A stretch of DNA of 64,000 nucleotides from Aureimonas psammosilenae (GTDB lineage: Bacteria; Pseudomonadota; Alphaproteobacteria; Rhizobiales; Rhizobiaceae), in NCBI RefSeq assembly GCF_009176975.1, contig NZ_WEZG01000012.1, positions 1 through 64,000 of the forward strand. The letters run 5' to 3'. How positions within the stretch are numbered: the first letter of the stretch is position 1; each line of letters starts with the position of its first letter. The translations under genes were made by a program, and so were the position numbers. Of this stretch, positions 8,686 to 19,073 are shown one piece after another. The notes under the pieces are model-generated. The model saw only the letters and a list, made by a program, of their open reading frames with translations, made no database searches and had not been told where the DNA came from.

Positions 8686-11301
8686 TCAGGCGGCGACGCG
8701 GTCTCCCGCAGCGCCGAGCTTCGAGCCGACCACGTGGAAGATCAAGTGATCGCCGCCGCCGGTGACGTTCACGCGGCTTTCGTCGCGCACCTCGCCGAGA
8801 AGGATCTTCTCCGCCAACGGGTCCTGCACCTCGCGCTGGATCACGCGCTTCAAGGGCCGCGCACCATAGGCCGGATCGTAGCCCTTGGCGCTCAGCCAGT
8901 CGCGGGCCGAGGCGTCGAGCTGCACCACGATCTTGCGATCCGCCAGAAGCGCGCCGAGCCGCTTCATCTGGATATCCACGATCGCGCCCATCTCCGAGCG
9001 CCGCAGGCGATGGAACAGGATCGTCTCGTCTACGCGGTTCAGGAATTCCGGCCTGAACGATGCGCGCAACGCATCCAGAACCTGCGGGCGCACCACGTCC
9101 ACATCCTGCTCGTCCGTCAGCGTCGTCAGATATTCGGCGCCAATATTGGACGTCATGATGATGACCGTGTTGCGGAAATCCACCGTCCGGCCCTGCCCGT
9201 CCGTCAGCCGCCCGTCGTCCAGAACCTGGAGAAGGACGTTGAAGACGTCGGGATGCGCCTTTTCGATCTCATCGAACAGAACGACCTGATAGGGCCGGCG
9301 GCGCACCGCTTCGGTCAGCGAGCCGCCTTCCTCGTAGCCGACATAGCCGGGAGGTGCGCCGATCAGGCGAGCCACGGAGTGCTTCTCCATGAACTCCGAC
9401 ATATCGAGCCGCACCATCGCGGTCTCATCGTCGAACAGGAAGCGCGCCAGCGCCTTCGTCAGCTCCGTCTTGCCGACGCCCGTCGGCCCGAGGAAGATGA
9501 ACGAGCCGATCGGCCGGTTCGGGTCCTGCAGCCCGGCGCGGGCGCGGCGAATGGCGCGCGACACGGCCTGAACCGCCTCGCCCTGCCCGACGACGCGCTC
9601 GCCCAGCGCATCTTCCATGCGCAGGAGCTTATCGCGCTCGCCTTCCATCATCCGGTCGACGGGAATACCGGTCCAACGCGAAACGATCTGCGCGATGTGG
9701 TCCGGCGTCACCGTTTCCTCGACCATCGACCCGCCCTGCCCGTCATTGGCTTCGGCGGCGGCCAGATCCTGTTCGAGCTTCGGGATCGCGCCATAGGCAA
9801 GCTCGCCCGCGCGCTGGTACTCGCCCTTGCGCTGCGCGATGGCGAGTTCGTTGCGCGCCTCTTCCAGCCGCTTCTTCAGGTCGGCGGCGAGCCCGAGCTT
9901 GTCCTTTTCGGCCGCCCAGGCCTGCGTGATCCGGTCGGACTCCTCTTCGAGGTCGCCGAGTTCGGCTTCCAGCCGCCCGAGCCGGTCGCGCGCGCCGTCG
10001 TCGTTCTCGCGCTTCAAGGCCTCGCGCTCGATCTTGAGCTGCATGATGCGGCGATCGACTTCGTCGAGTTCCTCCGGCTTGGAATCGACCTGCATGCGAA
10101 GGCGCGCCGCGCTTTCGTCCACGAGGTCGATCGCCTTGTCGGGGAGGAAACGGTCGGTGATGTAGCGGTTCGACAGGGTCGTCGCGGCGACAAGGGCCGA
10201 GTCCGAAATCCGCACCTGATGGTGCTGCTCGTACTTCTCCTTGATGCCGCGAAGGATGGAGATCGTGTCCTCCACCGTCGGCTCGTTGACGAAAACGGGC
10301 TGGAAGCGACGGGCGAGCGCCGGGTCCTTCTCGACATGCTTGCGATACTCGTCGAGCGTGGTGGCGCCGACGCAATGCAACTCGCCGCGCGCCAGCGCGG
10401 GCTTCAGAAGGTTGGAAGCATCCATCGCCCCGTCCGCCTTGCCGGCCCCGACAAGCGTGTGCATCTCGTCGATGAAGAGCACGATCTGGCCGGCGGCCGA
10501 GGTCACCTCCGACAGAACCGCCTTCAAGCGCTCCTCGAACTCACCGCGATATTTCGCGCCCGCGATCAAAGCGCCCATGTCGAGCGCCAGAAGGCGCTTG
10601 TCGCGCAAGGATTCCGGCACGTCGCCGTTGACGATCCGGAGCGCCAGACCTTCGGCGATGGCGGTCTTGCCGACGCCCGGCTCGCCGATCAGAACGGGGT
10701 TGTTCTTGGTGCGGCGCGACAGGACTTGGATCGTGCGACGGATCTCGTCGTCGCGGCCGATCACCGGATCGAGCTTGCCTTCGCGCGCATCCTTCGTCAG
10801 GTCGCGGGCATATTTCTTCAGGGCGTCATAGCCCTGCTCGGCGGAAGCCGTGTCGGCCGTGCGGCCTTTGCGCAAATCCTCGATCGCCGCGTTCAGCCCC
10901 TGCGGCGTCACGCCGGCGTCGGCCAGAATCTTGGCGGTCTTCGCGCTCTTCTCCATCGCGAATGCGAGAAGGAGCCGCTCCACGGTGACGTAGGAGTCGC
11001 CGGCCTTCTTGGCGATCTCCTCGGCGGTCGCCAGAACCTTCTGGAGCGGCTGCGCCATGTAAAGGCCCTGACCGCCGGAAACCTTCGGCATCGCCTCGAG
11101 AGTCGCATCGAGCCCCAGGCGCACATCGGCCGAGCGCCCGCCGGCCTTGTCGATCAACCCCGAGGCTAAGCCTTCGCGGTCGTCGATCAGAACCTTCAGA
11201 AGATGTTCGGGGGAAAGCTGCTGGTGATCGCGCGAAACGGCGGCCGTCTGGGCGGCCTGCAGAAACCCGCGCACGCGCTCGGTATAGCGTTCCATATCCA
11301 T
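8686..11301 (-). CDS. clpB: ATP-dependent chaperone ClpB (Hsp100 disaggregase)
   Basis: An 871-residue hexameric AAA+ disaggregase that works with DnaK to resolubilise aggregated proteins. It has a Clp N domain (about 1-145), NBD1 with Walker A GEPGVGKT near residue 207, the coiled-coil M domain (about 400-525), and NBD2 with GPTGVGKT near residue 607 and the GYVGYEEGG pore loop. Length is normal for ClpB. There is no ClpP-binding tripeptide loop as in ClpA, which fits ClpB. The start at 11301 is fixed by AAGGAGG six bases upstream; the frame opens 31 codons earlier but without a site. A sigma-32-like promoter candidate lies about 100 bp upstream. Confidence 0.98.
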   Translation of the reverse strand: MDMERYTERVRGFLQAAQTAAVSRDHQQLSPEHLLKVLIDDREGLASGLIDKAGGRSADVRLGLDATLEAMPKVSGGQGLYMAQPLQKVLATAEEIAKKAGDSYVTVERLLLAFAMEKSAKTAKILADAGVTPQGLNAAIEDLRKGRTADTASAEQGYDALKKYARDLTKDAREGKLDPVIGRDDEIRRTIQVLSRRTKNNPVLIGEPGVGKTAIAEGLALRIVNGDVPESLRDKRLLALDMGALIAGAKYRGEFEERLKAVLSEVTSAAGQIVLFIDEMHTLVGAGKADGAMDASNLLKPALARGELHCVGATTLDEYRKHVEKDPALARRFQPVFVNEPTVEDTISILRGIKEKYEQHHQVRISDSALVAATTLSNRYITDRFLPDKAIDLVDESAARLRMQVDSKPEELDEVDRRIMQLKIEREALKRENDDGARDRLGRLEAELGDLEEESDRITQAWAAEKDKLGLAADLKKRLEEARNELAIAQRKGEYQRAGELAYGAIPKLEQDLAAAEANDGQGGSMVEETVTPDHIAQIVSRWTGIPVDRMMEGERDKLLRMEDALGERVVGQGEAVQAVSRAIRRARAGLQDPNRPIGSFIFLGPTGVGKTELTKALARFLFDDETAMVRLDMSEFMEKHSVARLIGAPPGYVGYEEGGSLTEAVRRRPYQVVLFDEIEKAHPDVFNVLLQVLDDGRLTDGQGRTVDFRNTVIIMTSNIGAEYLTTLTDEQDVDVVRPQVLDALRASFRPEFLNRVDETILFHRLRRSEMGAIVDIQMKRLGALLADRKIVVQLDASARDWLSAKGYDPAYGARPLKRVIQREVQDPLAEKILLGEVRDESRVNVTGGGDHLIFHVVGSKLGAAGDRVAA

Positions 11302-11393
11302 ATATTGCCTCCTTGCCGCGCCCACCCGAAAGGCATGCGACGCGATGATGGGAAACCGGCACCCTTTTCGACAGGCGAGCCGCACGAGAAGCA

Positions 11394-11422
11394 ATATGGG
11401 ATGGCATCACCATCGGCGAAAG
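11394..11422 (-). promoter_or_regulatory. Candidate heat-shock (RpoH) promoter for clpB
   Basis: On the minus strand, CTTTCG (11417-11422) is separated by 16 nt from CCCATAT (11394-11400). The -10 element matches the sigma-32 consensus CCCCATnT well. The -35 element has only the CTT of CTTG. Position, about 95 bp before the clpB start, and the known heat-shock control of clpB support it. Confidence 0.4.
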
Positions 11423-11482
11423 ACGCCGATCGGAGCATTTTTGCCGAAGCAAGCGCGGTCTTCGAAAGCCGAAGGACGCCCA

Positions 11483-11524
11483 TGAAAAAAGGGCGCCGGA
11501 TCGCTCCGACGCCCTCCTGTTTTC
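11483..11524 (-). terminator. Intrinsic terminator of the DUF4167 gene
   Basis: On the minus strand GGGCGTCGGA-GCGA-TCCGGCGCCC (one mismatch) is followed directly by six T residues, then ends 15-20 nt after the DUF4167 stop. A textbook intrinsic terminator. Confidence 0.8.
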
Positions 11525-11538
11525 GATGAGTTCGGTGG

Positions 11539-12795
11539 TCAGCCGTTGGAAGCCAGAAGGAAGTCCGGCAGATGGCTTTCCTCGCCTTCCGCGGTTCCGT
11601 CCTCGACCTTCTTCTTGCGCGGACGGCCGGGGCGACGCTTCACGGGCGCATCGCCGGCAGCTTCCACAGGGTCAGCCGCGACCGGCTCGACAGAAGGAGC
11701 TTCCACCGGAGCGGTGACCGGCGCGGCTGCGCTCGTGTCCATCGCGGGAGCCTCGTCGGAACCGATCTCGCTTTCGCCGAAAAGCGGGCGGCGCGGGCGA
11801 CCACGGCGGCGCGGTTCGCGCACTTCCGCTGCGGTTTCTTCCGTGTAGATCGAGCCTTCCGGCGCGGACACCGCATCCTGCGTCGCGGGCGCCTGCCCGA
11901 AACCGCTTTCCTGTTCCGTCACGGGCGCGGTGCTGGCCGCGTCCTCGTAGCGGCGTTCGGTTGAACGGTTTTCCGCAACAGCCTCGTTCTCGCCATAGGC
12001 GGCCACCGGGCGGGCGTCTTCGTGAGACGATTCGCCAACATTCGGCTGAGGTCCGAGACCGTTCGGAACCTGGCGGTCCTGCCAGTTCTGCCGCTCGCGG
12101 CCCTCGTAGGAGCGACGCTCCTCGCCGTTCTGACGGTTGAAATCGCGATTACGGTCCCGGTTCTGACCGTCCCGGTTCTGCCCTTCGCGATTTTGGCCGT
12201 CCCGATTTTGGCCGTCGCGGTTCTGGTTGTCCCGGTTGAAGTCGCGATCCCGGTTGCGGTTTCGATCGAAACGCTGCTCGCGGCCTTCGCGGTTGTTCTG
12301 ACCGTCCCGGTTGTTCTGGCCATCGCGATTGTTGTCGCGGTTGTTCTGGCCGTCGCGGTTGCCGTCGCGGTTCTGGTAATCGCGGTTATCGCGGCCCTGC
12401 ATGGGCTGCTGCCGATCACCGCCCTGCACGCGCTCTGGCACCGGATAGGGATGGCCGTTGGTGGTGGCGACGCCTTCGACGAAGCCCTCGTCGTCGCCGT
12501 CCTCGTATTCGCCGTCCATGACGTCCGGCTCTTCGCGCTGCAACTGGAAGATGCCCTGCGCGGCCGCGACGATACGGCCGTAATGTTCGGCGTGCTGGAG
12601 ATAGTTCTCGGCCATCACGCGGTCGCCGGAAGCGTTCGCATCACGCGCCAGCGCGATATACTTTTCCGCGACGTGTTGAGCCGTTCCCCTGATCTTGACG
12701 TCCGGACCGTTCGACTCGTAGCTCCGCGACATCGGGTTCGGACCCTTGCGGCCCCGTCCCCGCATGCGCTGCTTGTTCTGCTGTCCTGGCCTCAT
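11539..12795 (-). CDS. DUF4167 domain protein with long low-complexity Asn/Arg/Asp/Gln region
   Basis: A 418-residue protein conserved in Rhizobiales next to prmC and prfA. The N-terminal ~75 residues are the DUF4167 domain (basic MRGRGRKGPNP start, then helices with AEKYIALARDA and YLQHAEHY). The middle, roughly residues 140-225, is a tandem repeat built on RDGQN and NRDGQN units; the C-terminal half is Ala/Pro/Glu-rich with RRPGRPRKKK (AT-hook-like). The basic termini and RG/RN content suggest RNA or DNA binding near the ribosome or nucleoid, but no function is established. The start is probably the second ATG (12795), which has AGGATGAG upstream; the first ATG is 12801. Repeat number is likely to vary among strains. 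Confidence 0.88.
   Translation of the reverse strand: MRPGQQNKQRMRGRGRKGPNPMSRSYESNGPDVKIRGTAQHVAEKYIALARDANASGDRVMAENYLQHAEHYGRIVAAAQGIFQLQREEPDVMDGEYEDGDDEGFVEGVATTNGHPYPVPERVQGGDRQQPMQGRDNRDYQNRDGNRDGQNNRDNNRDGQNNRDGQNNREGREQRFDRNRNRDRDFNRDNQNRDGQNRDGQNREGQNRDGQNRDRNRDFNRQNGEERRSYEGRERQNWQDRQVPNGLGPQPNVGESSHEDARPVAAYGENEAVAENRSTERRYEDAASTAPVTEQESGFGQAPATQDAVSAPEGSIYTEETAAEVREPRRRGRPRRPLFGESEIGSDEAPAMDTSAAAPVTAPVEAPSVEPVAADPVEAAGDAPVKRRPGRPRKKKVEDGTAEGEESHLPDFLLASNG
12122..12395 (-). repeat. Tandem low-complexity coding repeat (RDGQN units) inside the DUF4167 gene
   Basis: The DNA shows imperfect tandem copies of a 12-15-nt unit whose plus-strand core reads like CCGTCCCGGTTCTGG, encoding RDGQN or NRDGQN. 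Copies differ by single bases, so the array probably expands and contracts by slippage. It encodes a disordered polar linker. Confidence 0.8.
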
Positions 12796-13082
12796 GCTCA
12801 TCCTGTCTTCGGGTCGGCCGGCCAGCGGCCGGTGAGGTTCGGAGGCGTTGCAACGGAACGTCGCCTTGCCGAAAGCGGCTCAGCGAAGCAATCGCGACCG
12901 TTCACGAACCTGTCCAATCTATTGAGCCTGAGCGATTCCCCAATCGCCCTCGTCCCGGACGGCCCAGCCGCTTCGATCACTTCGCCGCGTCGCTTCTGCG
13001 ACCAGCTTTGAAGTGTGCCCCATCGAATTCCGTGACATCTCAAGATTTAGTGTGTCGAGCCGGCTCTCACAAGCCCTTTTTC

Positions 13083-13991
13083 TTAGGTATCCCGGGATTT
13101 CGGCGCGTTTGCGGCGGCAGACCCAAGCACAGGTCGAAACAGAAGCGCCCGTTCCACCCCGCCAAGGTCGCTGGCGCGGCGGATCAGTTCGAAACCTTGC
13201 GCGGCGAAGATGTTTTCGACATCCGCGCCCTGGCCGGCCCCGATTTCCAGCGCGATCTCGCCATCTGTCGCCAGAACTCGGCCCGAATCCTTTGCGATTC
13301 TGCGATAGGACTGCAGGCCATCCGCGCCGCCGTCGAGCGCCAGGATGGGATCGTGGTCGCGCACCTCGCGCGAAAGTGCGGCGATCTCGGCGGTCGGGAT
13401 ATAAGGTGGGTTGGACACAATGAGCCCGACCGGTTCTTCGACCCCGGCCAGATGATCGCAAAGAACGGGCCGGAACCTTTCGCCGACGCCGGCTTCCCGG
13501 GCGTTCATTGCCGCCGTTTCCAGCGCTTCAGCCGATATGTCCGTGGCGATCGCGTGGGCTTCGGGGAACAAGGCGAGAAGCGAGACCGCGATCGCGCCTG
13601 TGCCCGTTCCGACATCCACCAAAACGCACCGCCCTTCCCGCTCGATTCGCTCGGCGATCGGCGCGCGGCAGAGTTCCACGAGCGCTTCGGTATCGGGCCG
13701 CGGCTCCAGCGTCGCGGGCGACAGGCGAAACTCGTGATCGAAAAAGGAGCGCCGCCCGAGAATGCGATAAACCGGCTCGCCCGCAAGGCGCCGCTCGATC
13801 CGGGCGTCCACCAACGCGCGGGTCGCGGCATCCACGGGCTCGCGTTCGCGCAGAAACAAGGCGGCACGGTCGAGGCCGAGCGCGTCGGCAACCAGGATGC
13901 GGGCGTCGAGATCGGGCGTTTCCAGCCCGGCCTCGGCGAAACGCCGGCGCGCGTCGCTCAGGACCGCCGAAAGGCGGATGTCCTCGCTCAC
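13083..13991 (-). CDS. prmC: Peptide chain release factor N(5)-glutamine methyltransferase PrmC
   Basis: A 302-residue SAM-dependent methyltransferase that methylates the Gln of the GGQ motif in release factors RF1 and RF2. It shows an N-terminal helical domain, motif I as [15 protein letters not shown], and the diagnostic substrate-binding NPPY in VSNPPYIP near residue 193. It begins with GTG at 13991, overlapping the prfA stop as GTGA, so it is translated by coupling with its own substrate's gene. Gene order prfA-prmC is conserved widely. Downstream, 287 bp separate it from the DUF4167 gene, which probably has its own promoter; I see no other gene in that gap. Confidence 0.95.
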   Translation of the reverse strand: MSEDIRLSAVLSDARRRFAEAGLETPDLDARILVADALGLDRAALFLREREPVDAATRALVDARIERRLAGEPVYRILGRRSFFDHEFRLSPATLEPRPDTEALVELCRAPIAERIEREGRCVLVDVGTGTGAIAVSLLALFPEAHAIATDISAEALETAAMNAREAGVGERFRPVLCDHLAGVEEPVGLIVSNPPYIPTAEIAALSREVRDHDPILALDGGADGLQSYRRIAKDSGRVLATDGEIALEIGAGQGADVENIFAAQGFELIRRASDLGGVERALLFRPVLGSAAANAPKSRDT

Positions 13992-15067
13992 GCCGGCTCG
14001 CCGGCCGCCGCTAGAAGCTGGGCGCGATGGTCGGCACCGAGCGCGTCGAGGAGTTCGCCGAGATCGCCTTCCACCACCTTGTCCAGCTTGTAGAGCGTCA
14101 GATTGATGCGGTGGTCTGTCACCCGCCCTTGCGGAAAGTTGTAGGTGCGGATGCGCTCCGAACGATCGCCGGAGCCGACCTGGGAGCGGCGCGACTCGGA
14201 GCGCTCGTCGGAAGCGCGCTGGCGTTCCATGTCGTAAAGGCGGGCTTTGAGCACCTGCATCGCCCGCGCCCGGTTCTGGTGCTGCGACTTTTCCGATGAG
14301 GTGACGACGATCCCGGTCGGCAAATGGGTGATGCGCACGGCCGAGTCGGTGGTGTTCACATGCTGCCCGCCCGCGCCGGAGGAGCGCATCGTGTCGATGC
14401 GGATATCCTCCGCCCGCACCTCGATATCGATGTCCTCGGCTTCCGGCAGCACTGCGACGGTCGCCGCCGAGGTGTGGATGCGCCCGCCCGACTCGGTGGC
14501 GGGAACGCGCTGCACGCGGTGAACACCGGACTCGAACTTCAGTCGCGAAAAGACGCCCTTGCCGTTCACGGAAGCGACGACTTCCTTGTAGCCGCCGACT
14601 TCGCCTTCGCTGGCCGACAGAATCTCGACCTTCCAGCCATTGGTTTCGGCATAGCGCTGGTACATGCGGAACAGGTCACCCGCGAAAAGTCCCGCTTCCG
14701 AGCCGCCGGTGCCGGCGCGGATTTCGAGGATTGCGCTCTTGTCGTCGTCGGCGTCCTTGGGAAGAAGGAGAATGCGGATCTCCTCCGTCAACGCTTCCTC
14801 GCGCTCGTTGAGGTCGGCGAGTTCGGCCTGCGCGAGTTCCCGCATCTCCTTGTCCGTGCCGGCCTCGGCCGCCATGGCTTCCGCATCCGCGATCTCGCGC
14901 CTCAGAACGGCGTGCCGTTCGATGGCGCGCGCGATGTCTTCCAGCGAGGAATATTCGCTGGAAAGCGCGGCGAAATCGTCGCGCCCGCCGCCCTTCGCCA
15001 TCTCCGCCTCCAGATAGGCGAAGCGGCGGGCGATTTCGTTCATGCGATCCTGCGGCAGGCCTGCCAT
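13988..15067 (-). CDS. prfA: Peptide chain release factor 1
   Basis: A 359-residue class I release factor that reads UAA and UAG. The stop-codon-recognition tripeptide PAT is present near residue 189 (RVPATES), which marks RF1 as opposed to RF2 (SPF). The catalytic GGQ is in [10 protein letters not shown] near residue 231, and its Gln is the target of the adjacent PrmC. Length matches E. coli RF1 (360). I place the start at ATG 15067 (MAGLPQDRM...), which aligns with the usual MAKLP... beginnings of rhizobial RF1; the second ATG at 15043 has a slightly better AGGA upstream, and the frame itself opens at 15193. Confidence 0.96.
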   Translation of the reverse strand: MAGLPQDRMNEIARRFAYLEAEMAKGGGRDDFAALSSEYSSLEDIARAIERHAVLRREIADAEAMAAEAGTDKEMRELAQAELADLNEREEALTEEIRILLLPKDADDDKSAILEIRAGTGGSEAGLFAGDLFRMYQRYAETNGWKVEILSASEGEVGGYKEVVASVNGKGVFSRLKFESGVHRVQRVPATESGGRIHTSAATVAVLPEAEDIDIEVRAEDIRIDTMRSSGAGGQHVNTTDSAVRITHLPTGIVVTSSEKSQHQNRARAMQVLKARLYDMERQRASDERSESRRSQVGSGDRSERIRTYNFPQGRVTDHRINLTLYKLDKVVEGDLGELLDALGADHRAQLLAAAGEPA

Positions 15068-15146
15068 GTGCGTCTTGACGATTCTTCTGAAGAGTTGAGT
15101 CCCGGCACAACCGGGTGAAGCAGCGAGGGTTCGGCGAAAACCGTCG

Positions 15147-17435
15147 CTAAAGCGGGATGCCGTTGCTTTCGGCGAAGGCTTCGAGCCGCTCACGCACGGA
15201 CGAGCCGGGACGGCTCCCCGCCTTGATGATCTCGGCCATGGCTTCCTCCAACCGAACGAGGTCCACGGCGACGATCATCGCCTTCACCGGGCCGATGGCC
15301 GAGGGCGTCATGGAGATGGACCGGAAGCCGAGGCCGATCAAGGCCATGGCGGACAGCGGCTTGCCGGCGAGTTCCCCGCAAAGCGTGACGGAAACGCCGT
15401 GGCGCGCACCTGCGTCGAGGATTTGCTTCAGCGCCAGGAAGAACGGCACGGACAAGGGATCGAAGCGCGAGGCGATCCGCGCATTGCCGCGATCGGTCGC
15501 CGTGAAGAACTGGAACAGGTCGTTCGAGCCGATGGACACGAAATCCACGAGCCCCATCAACTCGTCCAGTTGGAACAGGAGCGAAGGCACCTCGATCATC
15601 GCGCCGATCTTCAAGCGGCGCGGCATCACGTGGCCGAACTTCGTCAGATACTGGAACTCGCGGTTGATGAGGTCGCGCGCCTGCCGCAACTCGTCGAGTT
15701 CGGTGATCATAGGGAACATGACGCGCAGTTCCCGGCCCGCCGCCGCCTTCAAAAGCGCGCGAAGCTGCGTGCGCATCAGGCCAGGCCGGTCGAGCGCCAG
15801 GCGGATCGCGCGATAGCCGAGCGCCGGGTTCTCTTCCGGCGTTTGGCTGAGATAGGGCAGAACCTTGTCGCCGCCGATATCGAGCGTGCGGAAGGTCACG
15901 GGCTTGTCGCCGGCCGCATCCAGAACCGCCGAATAAAGGCTCTGCTGCTCGCTCGCCCTCGGCATGGAGGAAGCGATCATGAACTGAAGTTCGGTGCGGA
16001 ACAGGCCGATGCCCGCCGCGCCCGAATCGCGAAGCTGCGGCAGGTCCACCATCAGGCCGGCATTGATGTTCAGCCAGATCGGCGTGCCGTCGCTCGTTTC
16101 GGCCGGCCGCTCGCGCAGCGCGCGATATTGCTCCTGCCGCCGCGCGCGGAACTGGACCTTTTCCACATAGGTCCGCTCGACATCGGCCGGTGGGCGCAGG
16201 TGCGCCGAACCGTCGTCGCCGTCCACGATGATCGCGTCGTTGTTTTCCGACATCGACACGGCGCCCATCGCCTGCCCGATGACGGGAATGCCGAGCGCGC
16301 GGGCCACGATCACGACGTGGCTCGTTTGCGTGCCTTCCTCCAGGATCAGGCCGCGGATCTGCTCGCGGCGATAATCCAGAAGCTCGGCCGCGCCCATGGA
16401 GCGCGCGACGATGATCGCGTCCTTCGGCCCGTCGCCGTCGAGAAGCTCGCCCTTTGAGCCGATAAGCTGGCGCAGAAGACGATTGGCGAGGTCGTCGAAA
16501 TCGTGCATCCGCTCGCGGATATAGGGGTCGGGCGTGTGCATCATGCGCGCGCGCATGTCGCTCTGCACCTTCTCCACCGCAGCTTCGGCCGTCAGGCCGT
16601 TGCGGATCGCTTCTTCCAGCCGCCGCGCCCAGCCCCGGTCGTGGGCGAACATGCGATAGGCCTCCAGGACCGCCCGATGCTCGCCTTCCGCCGCCATCTC
16701 GCGCCGCGCCAGCATGTCCTCGATGGAGATGCGCAAGGAACCCAGCGCGTCCTCCAGCCGGCCGATCTCGGTCTCGGCATCCTCGTTGAAGAGGTTGGTG
16801 ACCACGACGCGCGGCTCGTGGAGAACCACGTGGCCGAGCCCGATGCCGTCGGCGAGCGGAATGCCCTTGAAGCTCACCGGCCGCGACAGATCGAGAACGA
16901 CGCCCGGCCGCGACAAGCCTTCGAGGCTGCCGGCCGCGATCAGTTCGGCGACCACCATCGCGACGGTTTCGAGCGCCTCGACTTCCTCCTCGCGATAGGT
17001 GCGGGTGGCGCGGTTCTGCACGTCGAGAACGCCGAGCGTTCGCCCTGCGCGCAGGACCGGCACGCCGAGAAAGGCGTTGAAACCTTCCTCGTCGGTGCCG
17101 GGAATGAAGGTGAAGGCGGGATGCTTCTGCGCTTCGGCGAGATTGAGCGGGCGCGCGGTCGCGGCGATCGTGCCGACGAGCCCGTCGCCGAGCTTCAACT
17201 GCGCATGGTGGACGGAGCCGGGATTGAGGCCCTCGGTGGCGTAGAGTTCGAGCACCCCGTCGGCGCGCAGGACGTAAAGGGAGCAAACCTCCGCCACCAT
17301 GTTGGCGGCGATCTGGCGCACGATGGCGTCGAGACGCGCTTGCGCGTCGAGAGGCTCGGCCATGAGCTCCCGTATGCGGCGCAGAAGGACCCGAGGTCCG
17401 GACGAATCGCTTCTCGGCAAAGGCGCAAAGTCCAA
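15147..17435 (-). CDS. ptsP: Phosphoenolpyruvate-protein phosphotransferase PtsP (enzyme I-Ntr)
   Basis: A 762-residue first component of the nitrogen-related PTS, which passes phosphate from PEP to NPr and EIIA-Ntr and links carbon, nitrogen and potassium regulation. It has an N-terminal GAF domain (about residues 20-165), the PEP-utiliser N-terminal and swivelling domains with the phospho-His in TQTSHVVI near residue 372, and the C-terminal TIM barrel with the catalytic LCGELAG near residue 686. GAF plus EI is the PtsP architecture. The start is set at TTG 17435, since the conserved GPRVLLRR helix lies upstream of the first ATG (residue 25); no clear ribosome site is visible. It follows lysC by 84 bp, an order seen across Rhizobiales. 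Confidence 0.94.
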   Translation of the reverse strand: MDFAPLPRSDSSGPRVLLRRIRELMAEPLDAQARLDAIVRQIAANMVAEVCSLYVLRADGVLELYATEGLNPGSVHHAQLKLGDGLVGTIAATARPLNLAEAQKHPAFTFIPGTDEEGFNAFLGVPVLRAGRTLGVLDVQNRATRTYREEEVEALETVAMVVAELIAAGSLEGLSRPGVVLDLSRPVSFKGIPLADGIGLGHVVLHEPRVVVTNLFNEDAETEIGRLEDALGSLRISIEDMLARREMAAEGEHRAVLEAYRMFAHDRGWARRLEEAIRNGLTAEAAVEKVQSDMRARMMHTPDPYIRERMHDFDDLANRLLRQLIGSKGELLDGDGPKDAIIVARSMGAAELLDYRREQIRGLILEEGTQTSHVVIVARALGIPVIGQAMGAVSMSENNDAIIVDGDDGSAHLRPPADVERTYVEKVQFRARRQEQYRALRERPAETSDGTPIWLNINAGLMVDLPQLRDSGAAGIGLFRTELQFMIASSMPRASEQQSLYSAVLDAAGDKPVTFRTLDIGGDKVLPYLSQTPEENPALGYRAIRLALDRPGLMRTQLRALLKAAAGRELRVMFPMITELDELRQARDLINREFQYLTKFGHVMPRRLKIGAMIEVPSLLFQLDELMGLVDFVSIGSNDLFQFFTATDRGNARIASRFDPLSVPFFLALKQILDAGARHGVSVTLCGELAGKPLSAMALIGLGFRSISMTPSAIGPVKAMIVAVDLVRLEEAMAEIIKAGSRPGSSVRERLEAFAESNGIPL

Positions 17436-17519
17436 GCAACGGTCGGAACGGGCCGTCGACCCGGCCGGATCGCGCGGGGCGCCCTCAGGCGCCGCGCGGT
17501 CCGATCAGCCTATAGACGC

Positions 17520-18779
17520 TCAACCCTCGGCTTTGTCGAGACCGTAGGCCGAATGAAGCGTGCGGACCGCGAGCTCGGTGAATTCGCCGTCGATCAGGAT
17601 CGAGATCTTGATCTCCGACGTGGTGATCGCGCGGATATTGATGCCGCGGCTGGCGAGCGCGCGGAAGGCCGTGGCCGCAACGCCCGTATGCGAGCGCATG
17701 CCGATGCCGATTACCGACACCTTGGTAAGACCCGTTTCCGACTGAAGCGTGTCGAAGCGCATCTCGGGCTTGGCCTTTTCCAGAAGAAGGTTCGCCTTCT
17801 GAAGATCGCCGGACGGGACCGTGAAGGTCATGTCCGTGCGCGTGCCGTCCTCGGAAATGTTCTGGACGATCATGTCCACGTTGACGCCGGCATCGGCCAG
17901 CGGCGCGAAGATGGCGGCGGCGACGCCTGGACGATCCTCGACGCGCCGCAGCGAGATCTGCGCCTCGTCCTTGGCGTAGGCGATGCCGGTGACGACCTGG
18001 GCTTCCACGATTTCATCCTCGTCGCAAATAAGCGTTCCGGGCGGGTTCAAGAGATCGCCCATGCCGGGGGCGTCCGGGTCCTCGAAGGAGGAACGCACGA
18101 AAAGGCGGACCTTGTGGACCATGGCGAGTTCCACCGAGCGCACCTGCAGCACCTTGGCGCCGAGAGACGCCATTTCCAGCATCTCCTCGAAGGCGACCTT
18201 GCCCATGCGGCGCGCTTTCGGCTCGATGCGCGGATCGGTCGTGTAGACGCCGTCGACGTCGGTATAGATGTCGCAGCGGTCGGCCTTCAATGCGGCGGCG
18301 ATCGCCACCGCCGAGGTGTCGGAACCGCCGCGCCCGAGCGTCGCGACGCGATTGTCGGGGGCGAGCCCTTGAAAGCCGGCGACCACCGCCACCTGGCCCT
18401 CGCCGAAGCGGCGGACGATTTCCGAGCCATCGATCGATTCGATGCGCGCCGCGCCGTGCGAGCCGTCCGTGCGGATCGGGATCTGCCATCCGGCCCAGGA
18501 ACGCGCGTTGATGCCCATGGCCTGCAGCGCGATCGCCAGAAGGCCGGCGGTCACGAGCTCGCCGGACGCAACCACCGCATCGTATTCGCGCGCGTCGTGC
18601 ATCGGCGAAGCCTGCCGGCACCACTCCACCAGTTCGTTGGTCTTGCCCGACATGGCGGATACCACCACGGCCACGTCATGGCCCGCATCGACTTCGCGCT
18701 TCACATGCCGCGCGACGTTTCTGATGCGATCGATGTCGGCGACCGAGGTTCCGCCGAATTTGAGTACGAGACGCGCCAT
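17520..18779 (-). CDS. lysC: Aspartate kinase
   Basis: A 419-residue enzyme phosphorylating L-aspartate to 4-phospho-L-aspartate, the entry step for lysine, threonine, methionine and diaminopimelate (and so for murein). The N-terminal KFGGTSV motif, the GRGGSDTSAVA nucleotide segment, and two C-terminal ACT domains (about residues 265-415) mark the short, allosteric aspartokinase of the LysC type. Length is typical. It heads the minus-strand lysC-ptsP-prfA-prmC block. In many Rhizobiales ubiG lies directly divergent from lysC; here an antiporter and an EamA transporter intervene. Confidence 0.96.
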   Translation of the reverse strand: MARLVLKFGGTSVADIDRIRNVARHVKREVDAGHDVAVVVSAMSGKTNELVEWCRQASPMHDAREYDAVVASGELVTAGLLAIALQAMGINARSWAGWQIPIRTDGSHGAARIESIDGSEIVRRFGEGQVAVVAGFQGLAPDNRVATLGRGGSDTSAVAIAAALKADRCDIYTDVDGVYTTDPRIEPKARRMGKVAFEEMLEMASLGAKVLQVRSVELAMVHKVRLFVRSSFEDPDAPGMGDLLNPPGTLICDEDEIVEAQVVTGIAYAKDEAQISLRRVEDRPGVAAAIFAPLADAGVNVDMIVQNISEDGTRTDMTFTVPSGDLQKANLLLEKAKPEMRFDTLQSETGLTKVSVIGIGMRSHTGVAATAFRALASRGINIRAITTSEIKISILIDGEFTELAVRTLHSAYGLDKAEG

Positions 18780-19073
18780 CTGGTCGAAATCGGTCCGAGA
18801 GCCTGCCCGCGAATCAAAGAGCCGGGGCTTGAGGAATATGCCGAGCGCCCGACGCCGTTCCGGGCGGGCGCCGGATAGCCCATATGCCGCCTTGTCGCAA
18901 GAACGACATGAGACAAGGCCGTCCGGCGGTCCTCATCACGGGCCGAACGAGCCTCGCCCCGCGAAGAAGTTTTGCCTTCGGCGGTTGGCATGCTCGCCCG
19001 CGCATACCATAGAGAAGAAGCCCGCCGCGCGACATGCGCCGACACTTCCGCCGCCGATCCCGGAGATGCCCGA

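Noticed and set aside
8533-11169. 878-codon open frame on the plus strand opposite clpB
   Set aside because: It is an antisense shadow of clpB, produced by the high third-position GC of the real gene. No start site, family likeness or promoter supports it.
16503-18878. 791-codon plus-strand frame opposite ptsP and lysC
   Set aside because: It spans two convincing minus-strand genes and translates to an Arg/His/Asp-rich sequence typical of antisense reading in GC-rich DNA.
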